A stretch of DNA of 64,000 nt from Pseudonocardia sp. DSM 110487 (GTDB lineage: Bacteria > Actinomycetota > Actinomycetes > Mycobacteriales > Pseudonocardiaceae). Under the pieces are notes generated by a model, which was given only the letters and a program-made list of their open reading frames with translations, did not search any database and had not been told where the DNA came from. A program made the position numbers and the translations under genes. Position 1 is the first letter of the stretch, and the number at the start of each line of letters is the position of its first letter. The stretch spans positions 5,394,001 through 5,458,000 of the forward strand of contig NZ_CP080521.1 in assembly GCF_019468565.1 (NCBI RefSeq), given 5' to 3'. This document shows, piece by piece, positions 24,337 through 33,655 of this stretch.

Positions 24337-25659
24337 GTGATCAGGGGATCAGTGGCGCTCAGCGCCGGCCCGACTGCCGCTGGGGCGACCCGGCGCGGGC
24401 GGCTCGGCTTCTACTGTTACGACTGGGCGAGCGCGGTCTTCACGACGGTGCTGACTTCGGTGTTCTTCGGTCCGTACGTCACGGCCGTCGCGGAGCGGGC
24501 CGCCGACGTGCAAGGACGCGTGACTCCGCTGGGTATCCCCGTCCCTGCCGGCTCCTACTACCCGTACCTGGTGAGCCTCGCGATCGTCGTGCAGGTCGTC
24601 GTGCTGCCCGTCGCGGCCGCGCTGACCCGGCGGTGCGAGAAGGGGGCGGTGCTGGCCGTTCCGGCGCTGACCGGGGCGGCGGCGACGCTCGGCATGTCCA
24701 TGACGGGCGGCACCGACTACGTGCTGGTCGGAGCGTTGTACGTCCTCGCAACCGTCGCGCTGGGGGCGTCGATCGGCGTCGTCAACACCTACCTTCCCGT
24801 CATCGCGGGGCCCGCGCAGCGGGACAACACCTCGGCCCTTGCATCCGCGGCCGGCTTCGCGAGCGGCGGTCTCCTGCTGGTGGCTGCCCTGATCCTGCAG
24901 GTCAACCAGGAGGTGTGGGGTCTTCGTGAGGACGACACGGCGCGCGTGGCGATGGTCGGCGTCGGGCTGTGGTGGCTCGTGTTCACGGTCGTCGCGATTT
25001 GGCTGCTGCGGGCGTATGGCCGGCCCGACGCTGATGCCAATGGCTCGTTCCGCGGGCTGCTCACGGCGGTCCGGCAGCTGCGCGAGCGGCGGCGCGCGGC
25101 GTGGTTCCTGGTCGCGTTCTTCCTCTACAACAACGGCACCCAGACGGTCACCGCGCTCATCGCCACGTATGCGGTGCTGGGATTGGGGCTTACCCAGGGC
25201 GACGTCATCGCCGTCGTGCTGGTCGTCCAGTTCGCCGCCGTCGCCGGCACGGCCGCGCTGGGCCGCGTTGCAGGGCGCTACGGCGCGCGTGCCGTGCTGG
25301 GATCGCTGGTGGCGGTCTGGTCGGTGGTCATCGTGGTGGGCGGGCTGATGCCGGCCCGGTCGCCCGGCCTCTTCACCGCACTGTGCGCGGGTGCGGGCCT
25401 CATCGTCGGCGGCACGTACGCGCTGTCGCGCTCGATGTTCATCGGCCTGGTGCCACCGGAGCACGTCTCCGTGTACCTCGGGATCTTCGAGGTGGTCGCC
25501 CGCTGCTTGACCTTCCTCGGCCCGGCGGCCTACGCCCTCACGCTCCAGTGGACCGCCAGCCATCGCACCGCGTGGCTGTCCATCCTGGCCTTCCTCCTGG
25601 CCGGCGGGATCGTCCTGCTGACCGCGGTGCGGAACCGGGAGGCGCTGCCCGATGCCTGA
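24337..25659 (+). CDS. UMF1-type MFS transporter
   Basis: 440 aa with about 12 membrane helices. FYCYDWASAVFTTVLTSVFFGPYV at the N-terminus is the hallmark of the UMF1/Atg22-like MFS group, and the loop GGTYALSRSMFIGLVPPEH is also conserved there. The start is uncertain: GTG 24337 has no ribosome site and would be nearly leaderless, while GTG 24352 has AGGGGA just upstream. It overlaps the ATP-grasp gene by 8 bp. The cargo is unknown, and the coupling suggests export or import of an amino-acid-like conjugate. Confidence 0.82.
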   Translation: MIRGSVALSAGPTAAGATRRGRLGFYCYDWASAVFTTVLTSVFFGPYVTAVAERAADVQGRVTPLGIPVPAGSYYPYLVSLAIVVQVVVLPVAAALTRRCEKGAVLAVPALTGAAATLGMSMTGGTDYVLVGALYVLATVALGASIGVVNTYLPVIAGPAQRDNTSALASAAGFASGGLLLVAALILQVNQEVWGLREDDTARVAMVGVGLWWLVFTVVAIWLLRAYGRPDADANGSFRGLLTAVRQLRERRRAAWFLVAFFLYNNGTQTVTALIATYAVLGLGLTQGDVIAVVLVVQFAAVAGTAALGRVAGRYGARAVLGSLVAVWSVVIVVGGLMPARSPGLFTALCAGAGLIVGGTYALSRSMFIGLVPPEHVSVYLGIFEVVARCLTFLGPAAYALTLQWTASHRTAWLSILAFLLAGGIVLLTAVRNREALPDA

Positions 25660-26905
25660 CCAAGCCCGCTACCGGGTCCTGCTCACCGAGTCGTCCAGTG
25701 CCTCGGCCCGGGAGGTGCTCACCGTGCTCGGCCGGCAGGGCCATCGCGTCGACGTCATGGACAGCGGCGGGCTCTCGTTCACCCGGTACTCCCGGTGGGT
25801 GCGCCGCCGCCACCGCGCCCCGGCGTTCGCCGCCGACCCGCTCGCCCACCTCGACGCCCTTCGCCACGTGCTGCGGGAGCACCCCTACGACGTGCTCCTG
25901 CCCACCCACGAGCAGCTCGTCGCGATCGCTCGCCACCGTGATGAGTTCGCTGGGCTCGTCCCTGGGCTCGCCGTGCCCCGCTTCGCCGCGGTCCGTCGGG
26001 TCCAGGACAAGGCCGACGCGGTCCGTCTACTCGCCGATCTCGGCCTTCCCCAGCCGGACACCCTGCTGGTCCGCGGGCCCGGCGAGCTGGTCGCCCGGGC
26101 CGAGCAGCTTCCCGCCTACGTGAAGGTGCCGGTCGCGACGGGCAGCCGCGGTGTGTGGCTCGCCGCGGACGAGGCCGCTCTCGGCCGGATCGCCGATGAC
26201 CCGGCCGTCCGGGAGGTCTTCGCCGGCGGGGGCGAGGTGCTGGTGCAGCGGCGGGTGACGGGTCCGCTCGTCATGGTCCAGGCACTGTTCCGGCACGGCA
26301 CGCTCGTCGGCCTGCACACCGCCCTGCGCCGCCGGGAGGGCGTGCAGGGCAGCGCGTCGGCCAAGGAGTCGGTGGTCCTCCCGGACGTCGCAAAGCATCT
26401 CGCTCGGCTCGGCGCCGCGCTCGACTGGCACGGCCCGCTCTCCCTCGACGCCGTGGTGGACGAGGGCTCGGGCGAGGTGCGCTACATCGATCTCAACCCA
26501 CGCCTGGTCGAGCCGGTGAACGCCGAGCTCGCCGGAGCCGACCTCGTGCGCCGCTGGCTGGCCGTCTCGCTCGGCGAGCAGGTCGGCCCGATCGCCGAAC
26601 CCCGGCCAGGCGTGCGCACCCACATGCTGCTCATGGCGCTGGTACGACACGCCGAGCTCGGAAGAGGGCGGCGGCACCTGCTCGGTGAGCTGACGCGGGC
26701 CGTGACGCAGCGCGGGTGGTACACGCACAGCCACGAGGAGCTGCTCCCGATCGGCGATGATCCCGGCGGCGCCTTGCTGGTCGGAGTAGTCGCGGCCTGC
26801 CTGCTCGTCTCGCCCGGGCTGTGGCGACGCCTCGCCGGCTCAGGAGCGCCGCCCCACGCCCTGACGGCGGACGGATGGCGGCAGCTCACCCGACCGGTCA
26901 GCTGA
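25652..26905 (+). CDS. ATP-grasp ligase-like protein
   Basis: 417 aa. A Rossmann-like N-domain (YRVLLTESSSASAREVLTVLGRQ) is followed by the ATP-grasp fold: first lysine in QDKADAVRLLADLG, second in PAYVKVPVATGSRGVW, and metal-binding Glu/Asn in VRYIDLNPRLVEPVNAE. This matches the carboxylate-amine/thiol ligase superfamily that activates a carboxylate as acyl phosphate. The partner substrates are not known. The C-terminal 100 residues include a hydrophobic stretch (ALLVGVVAACLLVSPGLW). It overlaps the MFS gene, so the two act together. Confidence 0.8.
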   Translation: MPDQARYRVLLTESSSASAREVLTVLGRQGHRVDVMDSGGLSFTRYSRWVRRRHRAPAFAADPLAHLDALRHVLREHPYDVLLPTHEQLVAIARHRDEFAGLVPGLAVPRFAAVRRVQDKADAVRLLADLGLPQPDTLLVRGPGELVARAEQLPAYVKVPVATGSRGVWLAADEAALGRIADDPAVREVFAGGGEVLVQRRVTGPLVMVQALFRHGTLVGLHTALRRREGVQGSASAKESVVLPDVAKHLARLGAALDWHGPLSLDAVVDEGSGEVRYIDLNPRLVEPVNAELAGADLVRRWLAVSLGEQVGPIAEPRPGVRTHMLLMALVRHAELGRGRRHLLGELTRAVTQRGWYTHSHEELLPIGDDPGGALLVGVVAACLLVSPGLWRRLAGSGAPPHALTADGWRQLTRPVS

Positions 26906-26990
26906 CCGCCAGCGCCCGATCCTTTCGAACGTGCAGAACAACCCCGGCCTTCGCCACCGCCACGTCCGTGTCGTGTGAATCGTCCGCGCC

Positions 26991-27713
26991 TCAACTCGTG
27001 ACACCGTCTCCGAGGTAGGCCGCGCGCACGCGCGGGTCGGCCAGCAGCTCCGGCCCGGTGCCGGACAAGGTGGTGCGGCCGAGATCGATCACGTAGGCGT
27101 GGTCGGACAGCGACAACGCCGCCGGGGCGTTCTGCTCCACCAGCAGCACCGTCGTGCCCGCTTCCCGCAGCTCGTGGACCGTCTCGAGGATCGTCCGGGT
27201 CATGATCGGCGACAACCCCATCGTCGGCTCGTCGAGCATGAGGAGCTGCGGGCGCGACATCAGGGCCCGGCCGATGGCGAGCATCTGCTGCTCACCGCCG
27301 GAGAACAGGCCGGCCTTGTCCCCCCGGCGGTCGCCGAGCACCGGGAACAGCGCGTAGATCCGCTCCATGTCGGCCACCACGCCGGGCTCGTCGCGACGGG
27401 TGTAGGCCCCCAGGCGCAGGTTCTCCTCCACCGTCATGCGCGCGAAGAGCCGCCGCCCCTCCGGGCTGTGCGCCACGCCGCGGGCGAGGATCTCGTGCGC
27501 GGGCAAGCGATGCATCGGCTCGCCGTCCAGCAGAATCTCGCCCGAGACGGGCCGCAGCAGACCGGAGATCGTGCGCAAGGTGGTGGTCTTGCCCGCGCCG
27601 TTGCTGCCGATCAGGCTGACGATCTCACCTCGGCCGACGGAGAACGACACGCCCCGCACTGCCTGGATCGCGCCGTAGGCGACCGTCAGATCGCGGACCT
27701 CGAGGAAACTCAC
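26991..27713 (-). CDS. livF: Branched-chain amino acid-type ABC transporter ATPase (LivF)
   Basis: 240 aa. Walker A is GSNGAGKTTT, the signature is FSGGEQQMLAIGRAL, Walker B LLMLDEPTMGLSP, and the H-loop region VLLVEQNAPAAL, which is LivF-type. It sits last in the livK-H-M-G-F operon with GTGA overlap to livG. It energises uptake of leucine/isoleucine/valine, or of amides or urea; the ligand is set by LivK. Confidence 0.93.
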   Translation of the reverse strand: MSFLEVRDLTVAYGAIQAVRGVSFSVGRGEIVSLIGSNGAGKTTTLRTISGLLRPVSGEILLDGEPMHRLPAHEILARGVAHSPEGRRLFARMTVEENLRLGAYTRRDEPGVVADMERIYALFPVLGDRRGDKAGLFSGGEQQMLAIGRALMSRPQLLMLDEPTMGLSPIMTRTILETVHELREAGTTVLLVEQNAPAALSLSDHAYVIDLGRTTLSGTGPELLADPRVRAAYLGDGVTS

Positions 27714-28543
27714 CTGCGCCGCCCTCCACCGACCCGGTCGGCCGGCGTCCCCAGGTAGGCCTCGACGACCCGTGGGTCGCCGCGCACCCGCCCCGGCGGG
27801 CCCTCGACCAGCACCTCGCCGCGCACGAGCACCACCACGCGGTCGCACAGGCCGAAGATGAACTTGGTGTCGTGCTCGATGACGACCACCGAGACCCCCA
27901 GGTCACGGATCGCGAGGACCAGCTGACGCGCGGCCGCGGTCTCCTGGGCGTTCATGCCCGCGGTCGGCTCGTCGAGCAGCAGCACCGCCGGATCGGTCGC
28001 CAGCGCCCGGGCGATCTCCAGCCGGCGCTGGTCGCCGTAGGGCAGGTTGCGGGCCAGCTCGCCGGAGAACCGACTCAGCCCGACGAACGCCAGCAGCTGG
28101 CCCGCTCGCGCCGCGGCCTCGGCCTCGCTGCGCCGGAACGCCCGCCCGTGCAGCAGCGAGGACAGCGGGCCCTGTTTCATCCGGGAGTGCCGTCCGACCA
28201 GCACGTTCTCCTCCGCGGTCATGCTCGGGAAGAGCCGGATGTTCTGGAACGTCCTGGCCACCCCGCGCTCGGTGACCCGCGCGGGGTCCTGCGGCAGCGG
28301 CGCCCCGCGCAACACCACCGAGCCCGACGTGGGCGTGTACAGCCCAGTGAGGCAGTTGAACAGGGTGGTCTTGCCGGCGCCGTTCGGTCCGATCAGGCCG
28401 ATGATCTCGCCCTCGGCGAGCGTGAACGACACATCCTTCAGGGCGGTGAGGCCGCCGAAGCGCATGGACACGGTGGTGGCCTGCAGGATCGGCCGGCCGC
28501 CCACCCGCGGACGACCGAACTCCACCGTCGGCTGCTCGGACAT
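27710..28543 (-). CDS. livG: Branched-chain amino acid-type ABC transporter ATPase (LivG)
   Basis: 277 aa. Walker A GPNGAGKTTLFN, the LivG-specific block RVTERGVARTFQNIRLFPSM, signature NLPYGDQRRLEIARAL, Walker B VLLLDEPTAGMN and switch VVVIEHD. The N-terminus has about 20 extra residues before the ABC domain. ATGA overlap with livM upstream and GTGA with livF downstream. Confidence 0.93.
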   Translation of the reverse strand: MSEQPTVEFGRPRVGGRPILQATTVSMRFGGLTALKDVSFTLAEGEIIGLIGPNGAGKTTLFNCLTGLYTPTSGSVVLRGAPLPQDPARVTERGVARTFQNIRLFPSMTAEENVLVGRHSRMKQGPLSSLLHGRAFRRSEAEAAARAGQLLAFVGLSRFSGELARNLPYGDQRRLEIARALATDPAVLLLDEPTAGMNAQETAAARQLVLAIRDLGVSVVVIEHDTKFIFGLCDRVVVLVRGEVLVEGPPGRVRGDPRVVEAYLGTPADRVGGGRRR

Positions 28544-30237
28544 CAGGCGCCCGCCTTCGCCGGGACCACGGGGAGCACGACGGTGGGCTGCTCCGTTCCC
28601 GGTGCGAGCTCCGCCCGCCGATGGGCGTCGGCCACAAGGCCCTGCGGCCGGAACCGCATGATGAGGACGAGTGCGATCCCGAAGAGCAGCAGCCGGTAGT
28701 CGGAGAACTCCCGCAGCTTCTCCGGCAGCACGAACAGGATCGACGCACCGAGCACCGCACCCGGGATCGTCCCCATCCCGCCCAGTACCACCGCGGCGAG
28801 CAGGGTGACCGACTCGATGAACCGGAAGCTCTCGTACGAGACGGTGGCCGTCTTGTGCGCGAAGAACGCGCCGGCGAGCCCGGCGAGCACGGCGCCGACG
28901 AGGAACGCGAGGACCTTGATCGGCCCGGTGCGGACGCCCATCGCGCGTGCGGCGTCCTCGTCCTCGCGGATCGCGATCCACGCCCGCCCCAACCGCGAGT
29001 TCTTCAGGTTGGAGAAGACGAGCATGGCGCCGGCCACGACGAGCACGATCAGCGCGTAGTAGAGCACGCCGGGCGCCAACCGGATGCCGCCGATGACCAG
29101 TTGGTCGTCGAAGGCCTGGCCGAACACCGACAGCGATGGAACACCGGGAATCGCGTTCGAGCCCCCGGTCAGCCCGCCGATGTCGTTCTGGGCCACGCGG
29201 ACGAAGATCTCGCCGAAGGCGAGCGTGACGATCGCGAGGTAGTCGCCGCGCACCCGCAGCGTCGGCGACCCCACGATCGCGCCGAAGATCCCCGCGACCA
29301 CCGCGCTGATGACCATCACGAGCGGGAACGGCAGCGCGATCCCGATCTTCGACGCCGCGGCGCCGGACAGGTTCGCCGCGACGAACGCCCCGATCCCCAG
29401 GAACGCGACGTACCCCAGGTCGAGCAGTCCGGCCAGGCCCACCACGATGTTCAGCCCGATCGCGGTGGCGGCGTACACGCCGATGTTCGCCGCCACCGTC
29501 ATCCAGTACTCGCTGCCAGCCTCGGTGAACGGCAGCGCGAGCGCGCACAGCAGCAGCACGCCGACGCCGAACCCCCGGTGACGCTCCGACAGTGCCGCCA
29601 CCCACGACAACAGCCCCGACGCGTGCAGCGCACCCGTCCCGGCCCCGGCGGCGGCGAGGAACGACAGGAACACCGCGCCCGCGTACATGTTCGCCGCGCC
29701 GCCCTGCCCGCCGCTGGTGAGCAGCGCCGACACCAGGATCAGCAGCAGCACGAACACACCCAGCAGCACGAGCCGCTCCCACCACGGGGACAACCGCCAC
29801 AGCCACACCGGTGCCGCCGCATCACGTGCGGCCGCCGCCACGATCAGAGCTCCGCCCGCCACCGCGACGGGAGCCCCGAACGCCACGTCCCCCTCGGAGA
29901 GGGTGACGGCTCCGAGCCCGCCGCCGTCCACCGCGATCCACAGCCCGTTGACGGCGCTCACGGCGACGACGCCGGCACCCAGCGCGCGCAGGATCCGCCC
30001 CTGCCCCGGAACCGGCACGAGCGTGAGCACCACCGCCGCGACCCCGAAGACCAGCAGGTGCAGCCGGTACCCCTCCACCCCGAGCGGCTCCGTGAAGAAC
30101 TCGAGAGTGGCCTTCCCCGGATACGGACCGTCGTTCAACACGAAGGTCGCCCACGGCAGGCACGTCCCGGCGACGGTGAGCAGGCCGCCGATCAACCGCA
30201 GCGCAGTGCTGACAGGGGTCGCTGTACCGATCGTCAT
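28543..30237 (-). CDS. livM: ABC transporter permease LivM with long N-terminal membrane extension
   Basis: 564 aa, well above the 320-430 aa of most LivM proteins. The C-terminal about 330 residues are a standard LivM (AATAIGLNIVVGLAGLLDLG, LRVRGDYLAIVTLAFGEI, AIREDEDAARAMGV coupling helix, VVLGGMGTIPGAVLGA). The first about 235 residues add roughly five more membrane helices (for example GLLTVAGTCLPWATFVLND and LHLLVFGVAAVVLTLVP) with no identifiable domain. The stop and start overlaps with livG and livH show it is one gene in the operon. Confidence 0.9.
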   Translation of the reverse strand: MTIGTATPVSTALRLIGGLLTVAGTCLPWATFVLNDGPYPGKATLEFFTEPLGVEGYRLHLLVFGVAAVVLTLVPVPGQGRILRALGAGVVAVSAVNGLWIAVDGGGLGAVTLSEGDVAFGAPVAVAGGALIVAAAARDAAAPVWLWRLSPWWERLVLLGVFVLLLILVSALLTSGGQGGAANMYAGAVFLSFLAAAGAGTGALHASGLLSWVAALSERHRGFGVGVLLLCALALPFTEAGSEYWMTVAANIGVYAATAIGLNIVVGLAGLLDLGYVAFLGIGAFVAANLSGAAASKIGIALPFPLVMVISAVVAGIFGAIVGSPTLRVRGDYLAIVTLAFGEIFVRVAQNDIGGLTGGSNAIPGVPSLSVFGQAFDDQLVIGGIRLAPGVLYYALIVLVVAGAMLVFSNLKNSRLGRAWIAIREDEDAARAMGVRTGPIKVLAFLVGAVLAGLAGAFFAHKTATVSYESFRFIESVTLLAAVVLGGMGTIPGAVLGASILFVLPEKLREFSDYRLLLFGIALVLIMRFRPQGLVADAHRRAELAPGTEQPTVVLPVVPAKAGA

Positions 30238-31160
30238 GCCCGCACCCGCTCCGTCTCCCCGAAGAAACCCTGGGGCCGGAACACCAGCACCGCGATCAGC
30301 ACGACGAAGATCCAGACGTAGTCGTAGGCGGTGCCGCCCGGCAGGTACTGCCCCCCGAGCGCTTTCACGAGCCCGACCACCAGCCCGCCGACCACGGCGC
30401 CCCGGATGCTGCCGATCCCGCCGAGCACGGCGGCGGTGAACGCGAAGATCCCGGTCTGGAACCCGATGTCGATGTTGACGAAACCCAGGTCGGCGCCGTA
30501 GAGGATGCCGGCGACCCCCGCCAGCACCCCGCCGAGGGCGAACGTCGCCACGATGACCCGGTCCGGGTCGATCCCCATCAACCGCGCGGTGTCCCGGTCC
30601 TGCGCGATGGCGCGCATCGCCCTCCCCAGCCGCGAGTGGTCGACGAACCGCTGCAAGGCGATCGCCAGCACCACCGACACGACGATGATCAGCGCGCCGG
30701 TGTAGCGGATCGGCACGCCGTCGCCGATGGGGAGGACGTAGGCGCCCTCGACGAACACCCGGGGGTACGGCAGCGGCGAGATCGCCCCCGGGTAGAAGAC
30801 CCGCACCACCTCCTGCAACGCGACCGACACCCCGAGCGCCGTGATCAACGGCGCGAGCCGCGGCGCGTCACGCAGCGGCCGGTAGGCGAACCGCTCCATC
30901 GCCACCGCCACCGCCACCGAGACCGCAGCGCCGCCCACGAGCAGCAGCGGCAACGCGAGGTACCACTGCTGTGCCAGGAACCCGGGCAGCAGGTAGGTGG
31001 ATGTCGCCAGCCCGCCGTACGCGCCCACCATGAACACCTCGCCGTGGGCGAAGTTGATCAACTGGACGATGCCGTAGACCATCGTGTAGCCCAGGGCGAT
31101 CAGCCCGATCAGCGAACCGAGCACCAGGCCGTTGACCGTCTGAGAGAGCAGCGTCGACAA
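30234..31160 (-). CDS. livH: ABC transporter permease LivH
   Basis: 308 aa with about eight membrane helices. Family signatures are GLIALGYTMVYGIVQLINFAHGEVFM at the N-terminus and the EAA-like loop RAIAQDRDTARLMGIDPDRVI. The start appears to be TTG 31160, 5 bp after the livK stop; I see no better ATG or GTG before the first helix. It forms the membrane channel with LivM. Confidence 0.9.
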   Translation of the reverse strand: MSTLLSQTVNGLVLGSLIGLIALGYTMVYGIVQLINFAHGEVFMVGAYGGLATSTYLLPGFLAQQWYLALPLLLVGGAAVSVAVAVAMERFAYRPLRDAPRLAPLITALGVSVALQEVVRVFYPGAISPLPYPRVFVEGAYVLPIGDGVPIRYTGALIIVVSVVLAIALQRFVDHSRLGRAMRAIAQDRDTARLMGIDPDRVIVATFALGGVLAGVAGILYGADLGFVNIDIGFQTGIFAFTAAVLGGIGSIRGAVVGGLVVGLVKALGGQYLPGGTAYDYVWIFVVLIAVLVFRPQGFFGETERVRA

Positions 31161-31165
31161 GATGA

Positions 31166-32401
31166 TCAGTTCGACGGCTCGAAGACACCGGTCTCGAGGG
31201 GCTCGAACTCGCCGTCCTTCACCGTGGAGACCGTCAGGACCTTGTTCGTGGTGTCGCCGAACTCGTCGAACGCCACCGTCCCGCTGGCCCCGGGAAGGTT
31301 GAGCCGCTGCACGGCCTCGACGAGCCGCCGCCTGCTGGACTCGTCGAACTCGCCGTTCCGCACGACGCCCGCCAGCGCCCCGATGATCACGTTGGTCGCG
31401 TCGAAGGTCATCGGGCCGTACGCGCTGGACGGCTCGGCGTAACCCGCCGCCGCGTACGCGTCGACGAACGCCCGCGCGCTGGCCAGCGACTCCACCGGCG
31501 CGCCGATGTTCGTCGCGAAATCACCGGGCCGCCCACCCAGCTCGATGTACTGCGGGTCGGCGATGCCGTCGCCGCCCATGAGCGGGATGTCCAGGCCTGC
31601 CTCCGCGAGCTGCCTCGACAGCGGGCCCGCCGCCGGGTACTCGCCGCCGTAGTACACCGCGTCCGGCCGGCTCGAACGGATGGCGGCGATCGTCGACGAG
31701 AAGTCGGTGTCCTTCTCCCCCACCTTCTCCCGGGCCACGATGCGGGCGCCGAGGCGCTCGGCCTCCTTCACGAAGTTCTCCACCAGCCCGACGCCGTAGG
31801 TCTTGCCGTCGTCGATGACCGCGATCTTCTTCTTTCCCGCCTTCTGCACCAGGTGGCGCGCACCGAACGGGCCCTGCACGAGGTCGTTGGCCGCCACGCG
31901 GAAGTAGGTCGGGAAGGGACGCTGCGGCTCGGTTGCCGCCTTCTCCCCCCTCGTCAACGCGGGCCCGGTGTTGGCCGGCGAGACCTGCACGATCGACCGC
32001 TGCGCGAGGATCGGGGCGGCCGACTGCGCCGTGGAGGAGTTGTACGTCCCCACGACCGCCACCACCTTCGGGTCCGAAGCCAACTTCGTCGCCGCCTGCG
32101 CGGCGATCTGCGGGAGGCTCTGGTCGTCCTCGGGCTGGAAGACCAGGCGGTATCCCGGGACGGTGCAGTTCTCGTTCGCCTGGTCGATCGCCAGGTCCGC
32201 GGAGTTGCGCATCCCCATGCCGAACGCTGAGACACCGCCCGACATCGGCGCGATCATCCCGATGACCAGCGTGCCCTTGCTGGTGTCGCACGACGAACCA
32301 GCGGCGGCGTCGCCCTCCGAACGGTTCGTTCCGCACGCCGCGAGCAGCGTCGCGCCGACCAGGACCGCCCCGGCCACGGCGACTGCGCGTCTCCGACTCA
32401 T
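31166..32401 (-). CDS. livK: Branched-chain amino acid-type ABC substrate-binding lipoprotein
   Basis: 411 aa type-I periplasmic-binding fold (ANF-receptor/Peripla_BP_6). The signal peptide RRRAVAVAGAVLVGATLLAAC ends in a lipobox Cys near residue 24. The core starts with VIGMIAPMSGGVSAFG. YNSSTAQSAAPILAQRSIV and FPTYFRVAANDLVQGPFGARHL are typical. ATG 32401 (MSRRR) is chosen over the ATG pair at 32422 because the signal peptide follows directly. First gene of the liv operon. The actual ligand is not known. Confidence 0.9.
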   Translation of the reverse strand: MSRRRAVAVAGAVLVGATLLAACGTNRSEGDAAAGSSCDTSKGTLVIGMIAPMSGGVSAFGMGMRNSADLAIDQANENCTVPGYRLVFQPEDDQSLPQIAAQAATKLASDPKVVAVVGTYNSSTAQSAAPILAQRSIVQVSPANTGPALTRGEKAATEPQRPFPTYFRVAANDLVQGPFGARHLVQKAGKKKIAVIDDGKTYGVGLVENFVKEAERLGARIVAREKVGEKDTDFSSTIAAIRSSRPDAVYYGGEYPAAGPLSRQLAEAGLDIPLMGGDGIADPQYIELGGRPGDFATNIGAPVESLASARAFVDAYAAAGYAEPSSAYGPMTFDATNVIIGALAGVVRNGEFDESSRRRLVEAVQRLNLPGASGTVAFDEFGDTTNKVLTVSTVKDGEFEPLETGVFEPSN

Positions 32402-32505
32402 CGCTGTTGCATCCCCCATCACGTCGGTGATCGGGCCCGGAGCCCGACGGCGAGGACGCTAAACGGGTGAACGGGCTTCGGTCGTCCCACCCAGATGGGA
32501 ACTCT

Positions 32506-32527
32506 GTCTACCCCCAAAGGGGTAGAC
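32506..32527. promoter_or_regulatory. GTCTACCCC palindrome upstream of livK
   Basis: GTCTACCCC-CAAA-GGGGTAGAC, perfect 9-bp arms, lies between the response-regulator stop and the livK start, both on the minus strand. It may be the operator through which the adjacent NarL-type regulator acts on the liv operon. A terminator of the regulator gene is the alternative. Confidence 0.5.
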
Positions 32528-32573
32528 GTCTGGCCTCGTTCAGTCGCCAGACTGCCTCGTTGATCGCCGAGCG

Positions 32574-33254
32574 CTAGCCCGAATGAGGGAGACGCGAGGA
32601 GGCGGGCTGGACCAGCCCGGTCTCGTACGCCACGACGACGGCCTGCGCCCGGCTGCTCAGCTGCAGCTTCGCCATCAGGTGCTTGACGTGGGTCTTCACG
32701 GTCGCCTCGCTGAGCACCAGCCGCTGGGCGATCTGGGCGTTGGTGAGGCCGGTGCCCACCAGGCGCAGGATCTCCGTCTCGCGCGGGGTCAGCCCGGACA
32801 GGTGGGCGGTCGCCGCGGCCGCAGTCCGGTGGTGTTGGGCGTAGGCCTCGACCAGCCGGTGAGTGATGCGCGGCGTGATCAGGATGTCGCCCGCCGCGAC
32901 CGTGTGCACGGCGGAGATGATGCGGTCCGGCGGGGTGTCCTTGAGCAGGAAGCCGGACGCGCCCTCGCCGAGTGCCGTGTACACGTACTCGTCGACGTCG
33001 AACGTGGTCAGCACGATGATCCGCGGGCGGTCCTCGCCCGCGGCCAGGATCCGGCGGGTGGCCACGATCCCGTCCAGCACCGGCATCCTGATGTCCATCA
33101 GGATCACGTCGGGACGGGTCTCGGCCGCCAGCCGGACGGCCTCGGCTCCGTCGGCGGCCTCGCCGACGACGTCGAGACCCGGCGCGGCGCTCAACAGGGC
33201 GACGAGCCCACCGCGAATCAGCGCCTGGTCGTCGACGACGAGTATGCGAATCAT
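32574..33254 (-). CDS. NarL/LuxR-type response regulator
   Basis: 226 aa. Receiver domain with acidic pocket VVDDQ, phospho-acceptor Asp in VILMDIRMP (about residue 54) and Lys in GFLLKDTPPD. The LuxR HTH is LTPRETEILRLVGTGLTNAQIAQRL to ATVKTHVKHLMAKL. Its start overlaps the stop of the broken kinase (33251), so it once formed a kinase-regulator operon. It is now probably without its own sensor and may be driven by small phosphodonors or another kinase. Confidence 0.92.
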   Translation of the reverse strand: MIRILVVDDQALIRGGLVALLSAAPGLDVVGEAADGAEAVRLAAETRPDVILMDIRMPVLDGIVATRRILAAGEDRPRIIVLTTFDVDEYVYTALGEGASGFLLKDTPPDRIISAVHTVAAGDILITPRITHRLVEAYAQHHRTAAAATAHLSGLTPRETEILRLVGTGLTNAQIAQRLVLSEATVKTHVKHLMAKLQLSSRAQAVVVAYETGLVQPASSRLPHSG

Positions 33255-33655
33255 GATCCGTCCTCGCTGATCGGCAGGCGCAGGACCACGGCGAACCCGC
33301 GCCCCTCCCGAGGTCCGGCCGTGAGCACACCGCCGTAGAGCTCGGCACGCTCCCGCATGCCGCGGATGCCGTGCGGATCCGGCGACGGGGGTCCCGGCAC
33401 GGAAGCGGCCCCGTCGCCGCTCACCGAGAGGGTAAGGGTCTCCTCACCGTAGTCGATCTCGATCCGCGCCCGCGCCGGGCCGGCGTGCTTGGCGACCGGC
33501 ATCGGCCGCGGTGCCGATCGCGACCTTGGCCGTCGCCGGGTCGGCGTCGAGCACGTACCGCGCGAGGCCCGCCTGCAGCGCGACGACCGACATGTGGTGG
33601 GCGACGATGTCGTGCAGCTCCCTCGCGATGCGCAGCACCAGGGCGGACTGCATCA
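33251..33655 (-). pseudogene. Decayed NarL-type sensor histidine kinase
   Basis: Two kinase pieces in different frames. The upstream piece (about 33508-33655) has the HisKA_3 H-box RIARELHDIVAHHMSVVALQ and ends at GTAADAGR. The downstream piece (33251 to about 33502) begins at AKHAGPARARIEIDYG and carries the G-box HGIRGMRERAELYGG. Everything between them (the rest of the dimerisation helix and the N-box start, about 100 residues in relatives) is missing, and the join shifts the frame. The sensor N-terminus is also gone; the DUF998 gene begins exactly there. Confidence 0.8.
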
